Below, one piece after another: positions 9,480 to 18,124 of a DNA stretch of 64,000 bases. Position 1 is the stretch's first letter. Every line of letters starts with the position of its first letter. The DNA is from Brevibacterium siliguriense. GTDB lineage: Bacteria; Actinomycetota; Actinomycetes; Actinomycetales; Brevibacteriaceae. Position numbers and translations under genes: made by a program. The notes under the pieces were generated by a model. The model did not search any database and was not told where the DNA came from. It worked only from the letters and a program-made list of their open reading frames with translations. The DNA lies in assembly GCF_900105315.1 (NCBI RefSeq), contig NZ_LT629766.1, positions 1,426,001 through 1,490,000 of the forward strand, given 5' to 3'.

Positions 9480-11342
9480 GTGAACAGCATCCCCGAAACA
9501 TCCCCAAGACAGTCCCATCCCCACCGATTCCCTCATCGCGGTCGCCTGCCCGAAGGCAGCTACTTCACTCTGACGTGGACCATCGGCTACGACTACGGCG
9601 GCATGACCACGGTTGCGCTGGAACGGAGCTCCGCCTTCGCTCGGCTCGACAATCGGCGCGTTGAGATTCTGACTCTGAGCCCGGAGATGAAAGGCCTGGA
9701 TCGAGAACGCGAGCTTCGGGCCGCGGGGTCGATCGACCGTAAGGTGAAAGTCCGCAATCTCTGGCAGGACCTCACCTCCTGGTCTGACCGAAAGCTGCGC
9801 AGGATGGTCGGCACGGTCGATCCCGATCCGACAGCAGCCGATGATGTCATCAAGCGGACCGGTCAGGAATGGACTGAACAGAGGAACGATTCCGAGGACA
9901 GTCTGCTCCAGGCCGACAGATACCACGATCGAGGGCATCTGCTTGTCATTGATCGCCAGGACATGAAGAAGCCCGGTCGCCGAGGCGGTCGTCGGATCAC
10001 ACTGTTCGACCGCGAACAGACTGTCATCGCACAATGGTCAACGGCGCGGGAGTTCTATCAGGCGTGGCTCGACGTCGTCATCGGAGACAAGCCCTCCTAC
10101 CTCATCTGCGACTCTGCCTTCGTCGGCAATTTCATTCATGAGTACCGGCGCGACAACGTCATTCTCTGCATGGTCAATCACAATCACTTTCTTGCTGATG
10201 CCAATGATGCGCCCACCGGTGCGTTGGCTGAAGACAAGTTCGGCTACCTCCGTCAACTGGACGGGTTCGATCTGGCGACGACGCTCACCGATTCGCAGCG
10301 AGTCGCCATGGAAGGACTGGACCTATCGAGCGGAAAGCTTGCGACTGTGTCGAATCTGACGGACGATCTGCATGGAGATCCGGACCGCCCGCGGCCTCGC
10401 AGCAGAGGTTCCATGGTTGCTCGTCTGTCACCGCAGAAACGAGTGGAGGACGCAATCGCCGCCGTTGCAAGCGTTGTGGACGATGGTCAGCAGCTGACGC
10501 TTGACGTGTACGGGGACGGCGACGACCGGCCGATGCTCAGCGAGCTCATCGAGAGCGGGAACGCAGCCGGCCGAGTCACGCTCCACGGCCACGTGGATGG
10601 AGCGAAGTCGAACTTCCTCTCCAGCTCATTCAGCCTCCTGACTAGCCGCTTCGAAGGTCAAGGGCTCGTGGTGTTGGAAAGCATGTCAGCGGGGTGCATC
10701 CCCATCTGCTACGCGGTGGACTATGGACCCGCAGACATCATCGAGCACGGGATCGATGGATTCCTCGTCGCACCCGGCGACGTCGACGGACTGGCCGCCG
10801 CGATCTCGACCTTCCTGTCTCTGCCCGAGGACGAGGTCTCGAGGATGCGCCGAAACGCCGTCGCCCGGGCCGCTGACTTCTTCCACGATCCCATCGTCGG
10901 ACGGTGGGGAGAGGTGCTGGCCGCTCGGTCGTTTGTTCCGATCATCCGTGCCGAGAACGCGCGGGCAGAGGTTCGAACTGCCGAAGTGACTGCCGATGGA
11001 GTCTCTGTCACTTTGAGCGTCTCTGATCTCGGAGGAAGCTCGCCCGAGCAGATGTTCATCTCGTGGAAGTCGCGAACTGGGACCTTCTATGGGCGAGTCG
11101 AAGCCCACGGCAGCAAGGAGCTGGTCACGGCCGATATTCCGCTCTCTCGGATTGAACCCATCACAGACGAGTATGTCGACTTCTCCCTCGACCTCGTCTT
11201 CGGGCGAGGGTTCGAAAGAGTGCGCTTAGCCTGCAGCGAGGACTCAGCTCTTTCATCGTCGGCTGCGCTGCATCTCTATTCGACCAAGCACGGAAATCTC
11301 AGCGGTCGCTTCATCCGAACCGGACTCACATCCACTTCTTGA
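9480..11342 (+). CDS. GT4-type glycosyltransferase of the wall-polymer locus
   Basis: The predicted protein is about 620 aa. An N-terminal acceptor-binding Rossmann half contains TWTIGYDYGGMTTVALERS. A C-terminal GT4 half follows, with VARLSPQKRVEDAI, VTLHGHVDGA and the E-x7-E region SRFEGQGLVVLESMSAGCIP. A beta-rich tail ends in LYSTKHGNLSGRF. The same architecture and tail recur in the gene at 20839, so these are paralogues. The likely role is adding a sugar to a teichoic-acid-like polymer on the cytoplasmic side. The GTG start at 9480 is a choice without ribosome-site support. The stop overlaps the end of the corA remnant on the other strand by 17 bases. Confidence 0.88.
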   Translation: MNSIPETSPRQSHPHRFPHRGRLPEGSYFTLTWTIGYDYGGMTTVALERSSAFARLDNRRVEILTLSPEMKGLDRERELRAAGSIDRKVKVRNLWQDLTSWSDRKLRRMVGTVDPDPTAADDVIKRTGQEWTEQRNDSEDSLLQADRYHDRGHLLVIDRQDMKKPGRRGGRRITLFDREQTVIAQWSTAREFYQAWLDVVIGDKPSYLICDSAFVGNFIHEYRRDNVILCMVNHNHFLADANDAPTGALAEDKFGYLRQLDGFDLATTLTDSQRVAMEGLDLSSGKLATVSNLTDDLHGDPDRPRPRSRGSMVARLSPQKRVEDAIAAVASVVDDGQQLTLDVYGDGDDRPMLSELIESGNAAGRVTLHGHVDGAKSNFLSSSFSLLTSRFEGQGLVVLESMSAGCIPICYAVDYGPADIIEHGIDGFLVAPGDVDGLAAAISTFLSLPEDEVSRMRRNAVARAADFFHDPIVGRWGEVLAARSFVPIIRAENARAEVRTAEVTADGVSVTLSVSDLGGSSPEQMFISWKSRTGTFYGRVEAHGSKELVTADIPLSRIEPITDEYVDFSLDLVFGRGFERVRLACSEDSALSSSAALHLYSTKHGNLSGRFIRTGLTSTS

Positions 11343-12007
11343 CTCGGAAGACGACGTAGAGCACAACACCTAGTCCGAACATGAGCCCCAGCGCTATCGG
11401 GTAGCCGAACGCCCAATGGAGTTCGGGCATATCGTCGAAGTTCATTCCGTAGATCGCTCCGACGAGGGTGGGGGGCGAAGAGGATCGCGGCCCATCCGGA
11501 GATCTTCTTCATGTCCTCGTTCTGTCTTTGGGCGACCAGCGTGGAATTGACGTTGAGGACCTGCGACAGGGCATCGCGCAGTTCTTCTTTCGCGTCGATA
11601 TAGACTGCTGATTTCAGAACGACGAAGAGGACATCGTCGTAGCGTTCGACCTTTGCCCAATGATTCGCATGAAAGAGGTCGTCGATGAGGACCGGATGGA
11701 GATCCCAAGCAGAGGCGATCTCGGTGAGGAGCTCGCGAGTCGAGCGCGGAATGACCACTTGAGTGATCGACCCGGTCGTTCCTGTCGGTGTGCCCTCCGA
11801 AGTGTGCACGGCCAATGCGTCGCTGAACGTCGACGCGGTCGTCAGCTCCTGGGGTTCGCTGTTGATGATCTGCCGGCTGAACAGCGTGGCCTCCCGAGCG
11901 ACGTTGTCGTGGGGCGTGGCCTCCCGAGCGACGTTGTCGTGGGGCGTGGTCGAAGGACGCTTCCGCATAGACGACCGTTCGAACCGCTGCCGACTTTCAG
12001 GTGACAT
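11326..12007 (-). pseudogene. corA-like magnesium transporter remnant (internal deletion plus frameshift)
   Basis: The reverse strand encodes a CorA-like N-terminal segment (TQVVIPRSTRELLTEIASAW, then VLIDDLFHANHWAKVERYDD). It jumps directly from a conserved YIDAKEE strand to the C-terminal helix LSQVLNVNSTLVAQRQNEDM, so the middle of the protein is missing. Further on, an extra G in the run near 11469-11474 shifts the frame. Restoring it gives the hallmark AIYGMNFDDMPELHW followed by a second membrane helix ending KKWM and a stop at 11326. The GMN motif identifies CorA. The frameshift alone could be an error; the missing middle could not. The ATG at 12007 has a GAGAG-like ribosome site. Confidence 0.85.
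11884..11949. repeat. 30-bp tandem duplication inside the corA remnant
   Basis: A 30-base unit beginning GCGTGGCCTCCCGAGCGACG occurs at 11884-11913 and again, identically, at 11914-11943. A six-base partial copy follows at 11944. It keeps the frame and encodes two copies of a ten-residue unit (TPHDNVAREA) on the minus strand. Confidence 0.95.
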
Positions 12008-12142
12008 GTGCTCTCTTTCGCAGGATCTCACCCAAAACCAGCCGATTGTCCCAGGTCGAGTCGATTGCCGATCGGAAAGTGGTTCACCTGGAACGGAGGT
12101 CGAGTTCAGGTCGGACACAGATAGGCATGCACAATAGTTTTC

Positions 12143-13411
12143 ATGACCTTCCTACCGGCAGAATTGCCGAATACCGCAGTCCGTGGTGCCGCATTTGCCC
12201 AATCAGCGGTAAAACTCGCAGCGTTGAGACTGCGTGAGCGTGTTCGCGAGTCCCGACTTCCTGACGAGTTTCACCCTCAGGATGATGACGCATTCGTTGC
12301 GGCAGCGTACTTTGCCGGGGACCTCAGCTCTGTCTACCAGCTCGAACAGTGGCTGTGGCCGTTCGAACAGCTCGAGACCCGACTGAAAGACCTCGGCTTC
12401 GGGGATCGTCCCTTCGGCATCATCGTCCGGAATTCACTCGTCGCCAGACATCTCAAAGGCGTCACCTCGTTTCCTGTCCGCTTCTCACGCCTGACGAAGG
12501 GACTGGACGAGTTCATGCAGGCACCGAGCCTGCGGGCAGTGTTCTATGTCAATCAGGGGACAAGCAACTTTCAGGCCCTCCGCTATCCCGAACCGGCTCA
12601 TGTGCACCTCAGCCACGGTGAGAGCGAGAAGATCTCGATGATCTCCAATCAACTCAAGGGCTACGACTATGTATTCACCGCCGGTCAGGCGGCCCGAGAG
12701 CGTATCGAGCAGACTCTGTACGGCATGAGCGATGATCGCATGTTCGATGTGGGTCGGCCCCAGCTGGATCGTCCGCGATCGATCCCGCCTGAATGGAAAG
12801 AGTTCGAAGCCGAACACCCTGACGGCAAGGCGGTCTTCTACGCCCCGACATGGGAGGGTGATTCCCCGTCGATGGCGTACGGCACCATCGCCTACAACGG
12901 AACAGAGATCGTCACTTCGCTGCTGGAAGCCGGATACCGAGTGATCTTCCGCCCGCACCCGCGCACCGGGGTGATGTGCCACGAATTTGAGAAGGCTGTC
13001 GAAGACGTGGCGGAGATCGTCGAATCCGATCCGCGGGGATTCCTCGACAAGAGTCCAGACGTGTCGTGGCAATTGGACGAGGCCGACCTCGCCGTGGTCG
13101 AGATGACGTCGGTCGCCTTCGACTGGCTTGCTTCTGGAAAACCCCTCGTGATGGTCAAGCCGCACGGACCAGACGCCGAAGTGCTCGAAGGAGGACTCCT
13201 CGATCGTTGTCCTGCCGTCGACTCGATGAGCGGGGAAAGTGTCGTCGACCTCATTGGCGAAGCCATCTCGCGACGCGGCTTGGTCTCTGAACTGGCGCAG
13301 TTCTACTTAGGTGATACCGCGGTTGGTGAGCAGACCGCTCGCTTCATTCAGTCGAGCGAACGGGTGATCAGGATTCGGACGGACGAACGTCGCGTGAAGC
13401 GTGCTGAGTGA
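12143..13411 (+). CDS. CDP-glycerol glycerophosphotransferase family protein (TagB/TagF-like)
   Basis: The 422-aa protein has a basic amphipathic N-terminus followed by a GT-B-like polyol-phosphate transferase domain. Typical stretches are VHLSHGESEKISMISNQLKG, DYVFTAGQAARERI, VGRPQLD, FYAPTWEGD, FRPHPRTG and the acidic ADLAVVEMTSVAFDWLASGKP. These enzymes transfer glycerol- or ribitol-phosphate from the CDP-polyol to a lipid-linked acceptor or chain. The gene at 22800 is a paralogue. tagD lies just downstream, so CDP-glycerol is a likely donor. Whether it primes or polymerises cannot be told from sequence. Confidence 0.85.
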   Translation: MTFLPAELPNTAVRGAAFAQSAVKLAALRLRERVRESRLPDEFHPQDDDAFVAAAYFAGDLSSVYQLEQWLWPFEQLETRLKDLGFGDRPFGIIVRNSLVARHLKGVTSFPVRFSRLTKGLDEFMQAPSLRAVFYVNQGTSNFQALRYPEPAHVHLSHGESEKISMISNQLKGYDYVFTAGQAARERIEQTLYGMSDDRMFDVGRPQLDRPRSIPPEWKEFEAEHPDGKAVFYAPTWEGDSPSMAYGTIAYNGTEIVTSLLEAGYRVIFRPHPRTGVMCHEFEKAVEDVAEIVESDPRGFLDKSPDVSWQLDEADLAVVEMTSVAFDWLASGKPLVMVKPHGPDAEVLEGGLLDRCPAVDSMSGESVVDLIGEAISRRGLVSELAQFYLGDTAVGEQTARFIQSSERVIRIRTDERRVKRAE

Positions 13412-13514
13412 CCCGTGTGACGTTTTCTAAACTTTAAGTAACAGAATGATAAACTAACGCGGAACTAAATCTGCGGCTCACGAGGTGAGCTTTGACCTCT
13501 GAACGGAATCAGCC
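13412..13514 (+). promoter_or_regulatory. AT-rich leader with small hairpin before tagD
   Basis: This is a distinctly AT-rich gap containing TAAACTTTAAGTAAC and GATAAACT, followed by a GCTCAC-GAG-GTGAGC hairpin at 13476-13490. It may combine the end of the upstream transcript with a promoter for the tagD operon. The hairpin is short and no regulator is implied. Confidence 0.4.
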
Positions 13515-13904
13515 ATGAAACGAGTCATCACTTACGGAACATTCGACCTGCTCCATTACGGGCACATTCGACTGCTCCAACGGTGCAAAGAGCAGGGAGA
13601 CTACCTGGTCGTTGCACTGTCGAGCGATGAGTTCAACGCCGGCAAGGGAAAGAAGTCGTACTTCTCCTACGAAGAGCGCAAGCACATGCTCGAAGCCATC
13701 CGCTATGTCGACCTCGTCATTCCTGAAGACAGTTGGGAACAGAAGTCGACCGACGTCGAGAAATACCATATCGACACCTTTGTCATGGGCGACGATTGGG
13801 AAGGGGAGTTCGACTTCCTCAAGGGCAAGTGCGAGGTCGTCTACTTGCCGCGCACCCCTGAGATCTCGACGACGCGGATCAAGAGCGAGCTGGGCAAGTC
13901 CTGA
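13515..13904 (+). CDS. tagD: Glycerol-3-phosphate cytidylyltransferase
   Basis: The 129-aa length is typical of TagD/TarD. The nucleotidyltransferase signature is complete: TYGTFDLLHYGHIRLLQR with the HxGH motif near residues 15-18, then SSDEFNAGKGKKSYFSYEER, VMGDDWEGEFD and the C-terminal RTPEISTTRIK with the RTxxISTT loop. It makes CDP-glycerol from CTP and glycerol-3-phosphate, the donor for glycerol-phosphate units in wall teichoic acid. It is followed by the CDP-alcohol phosphotransferase. This is the firmest biochemical anchor for reading the region as a teichoic acid locus. Confidence 0.95.
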   Translation: MKRVITYGTFDLLHYGHIRLLQRCKEQGDYLVVALSSDEFNAGKGKKSYFSYEERKHMLEAIRYVDLVIPEDSWEQKSTDVEKYHIDTFVMGDDWEGEFDFLKGKCEVVYLPRTPEISTTRIKSELGKS

Positions 13905-13968
13905 CCGTGACGGCGCGGACTTCGCGCTATCGTGACTGGACACCATCATAGATATGAGAGGAACGGAC

Positions 13969-14799
13969 GTGCCCGAAAAGTCTTCGGCGAAACATCCGAC
14001 GCTGTCGGAGCTTCGGGCCAAGGCACAGCCTCCGGAAGTCCGCAGTCGGAAGAACGCCGAGCATTGGACGGCGCAGCTTTACCTCCGCCATATCTCGATC
14101 TATTTCACGATGCTGCTGGTGCGCACGAAGATCAGCGCCAATGGCGTCACCGGCCTGATGATCCTGGCCGGGTGGTGCATCGCCTTCAGCCTTCTGATCC
14201 CCGGCGTCTGGGGAGCATTTCTGGCTGTGTTCTTTTCGCAGGTGCAGATGTACATCGACTGCTGTGACGGTGAGGTCGCCCGGTGGCGAGGAACCAGCGG
14301 AGCCAAAGGCGTGTTCCTCGACAAAGTCGGCCATTACACCACCGAAGGCCTGGTCGCGGTCGCACTCGGACTGCGGGCGGTGGGTGAATGGAACAACCTC
14401 GTCGACGATCCCGCAGGCTCCTATCCGCTGCTGCTCGCTGGAACGGTCCTGGCCGGCTTGGTGCTTCTCAATAAAGCTCTCAACGACATGGTTCATGTCT
14501 CCCGCGCGTTCAACGGGCTCGATAAGCTCGCGGACTCGAAGGAAGCCACCGCGCTTAACCCGGGAGTCGTGTCCACACTCAAACGAATCGCTCGATTCGT
14601 GCCTTTCCACCGCATCTTCCACTCCGTTGAGATGTCTCTGATGGCCTTGGCCTCGAGCATCGTCACCGCAGTAGCAGTATCGGCAGGAGCTGAGCCCCTG
14701 TTCGGTGAACGTTGGCTTGTCCTCATCATGGCTCCGCTTTGCCTGCTCTCCGTGATTGGTCACTTCATGTCGATCATGGCATCAAGGAGGCTGTCATGA
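13969..14799 (+). CDS. CDP-alcohol phosphatidyltransferase family membrane protein
   Basis: The 276-aa integral membrane protein carries the CDP-alcohol phosphotransferase signature in DCCDGEVARWRGTSGAKG and the following VFLDKVGHY. The pattern D-x2-DG-x2-AR-x8-G-x3-D is intact, but the expected last Asp is His. Around it are about five or six hydrophobic helices. The family joins a CDP-activated alcohol and a second alcohol at the membrane. In this locus it may build a lipid- or polyol-linked precursor. I chose the GTG at 13969 because AGAGGA precedes it by about six bases; an ATG at 13954 is the alternative. Its stop overlaps the next start (ATGA). Confidence 0.85.
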   Translation: MPEKSSAKHPTLSELRAKAQPPEVRSRKNAEHWTAQLYLRHISIYFTMLLVRTKISANGVTGLMILAGWCIAFSLLIPGVWGAFLAVFFSQVQMYIDCCDGEVARWRGTSGAKGVFLDKVGHYTTEGLVAVALGLRAVGEWNNLVDDPAGSYPLLLAGTVLAGLVLLNKALNDMVHVSRAFNGLDKLADSKEATALNPGVVSTLKRIARFVPFHRIFHSVEMSLMALASSIVTAVAVSAGAEPLFGERWLVLIMAPLCLLSVIGHFMSIMASRRLS

Positions 14800-15719
14800 G
14801 CGAGTCAACGAAGAACCTCTCCCAGCGATTCGAAGACAATCGACGTTACACATTCGGTGTCGTCGTGCTCAGCCAAGGCAAGCGGCTGGACGACCTCAAT
14901 CGTGGATTCGAGTCGCTGCTGGCACAGAAGGGCGTCGACCTCGATATCGTCTGCGTTGGAAACGGATGGGAACCGGAAGGCATTCCCGACCAGGTCAAGA
15001 AATTGGGACTGCCGGAGAACCTCGGAATTCCTGCAGGACGCAATGCAGGCGTCCCCCACGTCGATGGCGAGTTCCTGTTCTTCCTCGATGATGACGCATG
15101 GTTGCCAGACGACACTTCGCTGGTGCGCATGGCCCAACTGATGCGAACAAAACCGCGAATCGGATTGATCCAGCCGAGAGTCGAGGAGCCTGGAGGGCCG
15201 GACGCACCGAAACGCTGGATTCCCAGGCTGAAGAAGGGAAGTGCCGACCATTCTTCGAATGTGTTCTCGGTATGGGAAGGCGCAGTCTGCATGCAGCGTC
15301 GAGCATTCGACGAGTGCGGCGGATGGCCGGCACCATTCTGGTACGCGCACGAAGGCATCGAACTTGCATGGCGGGTCTGGGACGCCGGCTACATCGTCTG
15401 GTACATGGGCGACCTCGCTGTCGCGCACCCGGTGATCGACCCGAGGCGTCACGACGAGTACTTCTACATGAACGCGAGGAACCGAGTCTGGTTGGCCCGT
15501 CGCAATCTGCCGTGGCCGTTCAGTTGGGCCTACGTGGGTTCCTGGACTTTGATGCAATTCATCAAGTGGGCCAACAAGCCGCACCAGCTCAAAGCATGGA
15601 TGGAGGGTTGGCGTGCCGGATGGCGTCTCGACCCGTGGGGTCAGGACGAAGACAGGCAGAAGCTGTCGAGGAGGGGCGTTCTTCGAATGTCCCGGTACGG
15701 ACGGCCGCCCATCGTGTGA
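14796..15719 (+). CDS. GT2-family glycosyltransferase
   Basis: The 307-aa protein has a GT-A nucleotide-sugar fold. GVVVLSQGKRLDDLNRG lies at the N-terminus, NLGIPAGRNAGVPHVDGEFL precedes the metal-binding FLDDDAW, and ACMQRRAF-like VCMQRRAFDECGGW and the catalytic-region HEGIELAWRVWDAGY follow. A basic C-terminus with aromatic residues (NLPWPFSWAYVGSW) may contact the membrane. An excellent AAGGAGG lies seven bases before the ATG, which overlaps the previous stop by four bases, so translation is coupled to the CDP-alcohol phosphotransferase. It probably adds a sugar to the polymer or its linkage unit. Confidence 0.9.
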   Translation: MSESTKNLSQRFEDNRRYTFGVVVLSQGKRLDDLNRGFESLLAQKGVDLDIVCVGNGWEPEGIPDQVKKLGLPENLGIPAGRNAGVPHVDGEFLFFLDDDAWLPDDTSLVRMAQLMRTKPRIGLIQPRVEEPGGPDAPKRWIPRLKKGSADHSSNVFSVWEGAVCMQRRAFDECGGWPAPFWYAHEGIELAWRVWDAGYIVWYMGDLAVAHPVIDPRRHDEYFYMNARNRVWLARRNLPWPFSWAYVGSWTLMQFIKWANKPHQLKAWMEGWRAGWRLDPWGQDEDRQKLSRRGVLRMSRYGRPPIV

Positions 15720-15882
15720 CTACGCGCCGCCATGGCGAAACGGTGCGCGTCGTTGCAGCAGTGATCAAACCGGGAGAGTCTCCGGAGAGCCTACTGTCTG
15801 CCGCGTACGACACAAGCGAGTAATGACAGGGACCGCAGTCGGGTCCGAACCAACCGGCTGAGAAACTGAGTGGAGCCGATTG

Positions 15883-18003
15883 ATGCAGTCGACAACCCCC
15901 GTCGCTGAAAACTCCCCACAGAGGGCGAGCGAGTTCAAACCCTCGGGATTCCGTTCCGATATCCAAGGGCTGCGAGCCCTGGCCGTGGGAATCGTTCTGC
16001 TCTATCACCTGTGGCCCGATCGATTCGTCGGCGGATTCGTCGGTGTCGACGTATTCTTCGTCATCTCTGGCTTCCTGATCACCAGCCACCTCATCAAATC
16101 CCCTCCGCAGAGTTGGGGAGACGTGGCAAAGTTCTGGGCACGGCGGGTCCGACGGCTGCTGCCGGCATCGCTGCTCGTCCTCTTCCTCGTTGGCATCGCA
16201 ACCTTCTTGGTGGCTCCACAATCGATCTGGGCAGACACCGGACGGCAGATCCTCTCTGCAGGGCTGTACGTTGTCAACTGGGATTTCGCCGTATCCAGCG
16301 TCGACTATCTGGCCGCGGACAATGCTCCGTCGCCGGTCCAGCATTTCTGGTCGCTGTCCGTCGAAGAACAATTCTATTTCGTCTGGCCGATGATCATCGG
16401 TTTGGCGTTCCTCGTCGGGACGAAATTCGGCAAGTCCAAGAAGATCGTCGGTCTCACTGTCCTCGGAATCTTTCTTGCCTCGTTCGTCTTCTCTGTCTGG
16501 TACACGGCGGCCGAACCAGCGATGGCATACTTCATCACCCCGACCAGAATGTGGGAGCTGGCAACGGGCGGTCTTGTTGCCGTGTTCGTTCTCTACGTTC
16601 GACCGGAGCGGCTCCCCTTCAGCTCTGTGCTCGGGTGGATCGGCCTCGCCGGAATTGTGGCAGCGACCTTCCTCATCCGCGCAGACATGCCGTTCCCCGG
16701 ATACATCGCGCTGGTTCCGGTGGTGTCGACGGCACTCGTCATCCTCGCCGATTCCCGGGGCCGGGCATCTGCGCTTCCGCTGCTGTCACTGCGGCCGATT
16801 CGGTTCCTCGGCGACATCTCGTACTCCGTCTACCTCTGGCACTGGCCGCTCATCGTCCTTGTGCCATACCTCTCTGCCAAGCTCGGACGCTCGGAGAGCC
16901 TTGGAGTACTGGACAACATTGCCATCATCTCAGTCTCGATCATTGCCGCATGGGCTTCGACGACATGGGTAGAGAACCGATTCCGCAAATCTTCGTTCTT
17001 CAGCAGTTCGAAGAAGACCTTCGCCTTCGCAGCAATTGCTATGGCTCTCGTCGCCGCGCTCGGGTTCAGCCAAATGGTCGTTGCCAACACCATCGTCGAA
17101 GAGAATGAAGACAAGCTGCAGGCCCAGCTGGACGACCCCGGTTCCTGCCTTGGTGCAGGGATCCTCCTTCCTGATGCAAAGGACAATCCCAACTGTGAGG
17201 ACAAGGACACTCTGCAGATGGAACCTGCTGCGGCGAAGAAGGATAAGTCAAAGGCCTATGCCGATGGCTGTTGGGCTAGTGCACCCTATAGGAGCAAACC
17301 GGAATGCACCTATGGCGACGGGTCGAAGCATGTCGCGCTCGTCGGAAATTCGCATGCCGGGCATTGGCTGCCGACGCTCGAGCGTTTGGCTGACAAACAT
17401 GACCTGACGATCACGACGTTCCTCGCTTCGAACTGCAGCATTTCGACCCTGCCTCAGGACCTGTCGACGCCGGACGAAACCAAGGGTTGTCAGGACTACG
17501 CCGACTGGGTTTCGAAGAGAACGACCGAAGGCGGCTTCGACGCAGTGATCACGTCGGAGCGGCAATCCACGCCGCTGGAAGGCATGAACTGGGATGAAAC
17601 CGAGAAGAAGGCGCCCGAAGGGCACCGCGATATCCTGCAGAGCTGGGTCGATGCAGATTTAGATGTTGTAGTAGTTCGGGACACTCCGTACCCGGGCGGG
17701 GCTGATATCACGGTGCCGGATTGCGTTGCCAAGCATGAAGACGACCTCGAACAGTGCTCTGGAACCCCGGAGTCATGGCACTGGATGGATCCGCTTGCCG
17801 TCTCGGCGAGGACCATCGATTCGAAGAAGCTGTCGATCATCTACCCTCAGGACTGGTTCTGCCCAGACGGGCGATGCGAGCCGGTCATCGGTGGAGTCAT
17901 CACCTACTTCGATACCGCCCATATCACCGCGACCTATGCGCAGACTCTTGCCCCGCAATTCGACGCAAGCCTCCGCCGAACAGGGCTCGGCACATTCAAG
18001 TGA
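15883..18003 (+). CDS. OafA/YrhL-type acyltransferase with C-terminal SGNH domain
   Basis: The 706-aa protein has an acyltransferase-3 membrane domain of about ten helices (residues about 25-385). It starts with FRSDIQGLRALAVGIVLLYH and contains VGVDVFFVISGFLIT and FWARRVRRLLPAS. An extracytoplasmic C-terminal SGNH-like domain follows, with ALVGNSHAGHW and the terminal D-x-x-H in YFDTAHIT. Such proteins O-acetylate cell-surface polysaccharides: the membrane part moves the acyl group and the SGNH part transfers it. Here the target is probably the wall polymer. TGGAG precedes the ATG at 15883. The 163-base gap upstream has no credible gene. Confidence 0.92.
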   Translation: MQSTTPVAENSPQRASEFKPSGFRSDIQGLRALAVGIVLLYHLWPDRFVGGFVGVDVFFVISGFLITSHLIKSPPQSWGDVAKFWARRVRRLLPASLLVLFLVGIATFLVAPQSIWADTGRQILSAGLYVVNWDFAVSSVDYLAADNAPSPVQHFWSLSVEEQFYFVWPMIIGLAFLVGTKFGKSKKIVGLTVLGIFLASFVFSVWYTAAEPAMAYFITPTRMWELATGGLVAVFVLYVRPERLPFSSVLGWIGLAGIVAATFLIRADMPFPGYIALVPVVSTALVILADSRGRASALPLLSLRPIRFLGDISYSVYLWHWPLIVLVPYLSAKLGRSESLGVLDNIAIISVSIIAAWASTTWVENRFRKSSFFSSSKKTFAFAAIAMALVAALGFSQMVVANTIVEENEDKLQAQLDDPGSCLGAGILLPDAKDNPNCEDKDTLQMEPAAAKKDKSKAYADGCWASAPYRSKPECTYGDGSKHVALVGNSHAGHWLPTLERLADKHDLTITTFLASNCSISTLPQDLSTPDETKGCQDYADWVSKRTTEGGFDAVITSERQSTPLEGMNWDETEKKAPEGHRDILQSWVDADLDVVVVRDTPYPGGADITVPDCVAKHEDDLEQCSGTPESWHWMDPLAVSARTIDSKKLSIIYPQDWFCPDGRCEPVIGGVITYFDTAHITATYAQTLAPQFDASLRRTGLGTFK

Positions 18004-18124
18004 AACCGCTGCCGCTGCAGTTCATCGAACTGACAGTCAAGTCGGATAGCGTGTGCCTGATTGCCCTTGCCCGTCGACTGTTACCAACGAACGATCACCG
18101 AAACCTCTGCAAAGGACTGAACGA

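Noticed and set aside
9282..10034. Minus frame of 250 aa overlapping the first glycosyltransferase
   Set aside because: It lies opposite a clear GT4 gene and has no recognisable domain.
18053..18124. Upstream extension of the pyruvyl transferase fusion
   Set aside because: The 24 extra residues (Pro/Cys-rich) look non-coding, and the GTG at 18125 has a ribosome site.
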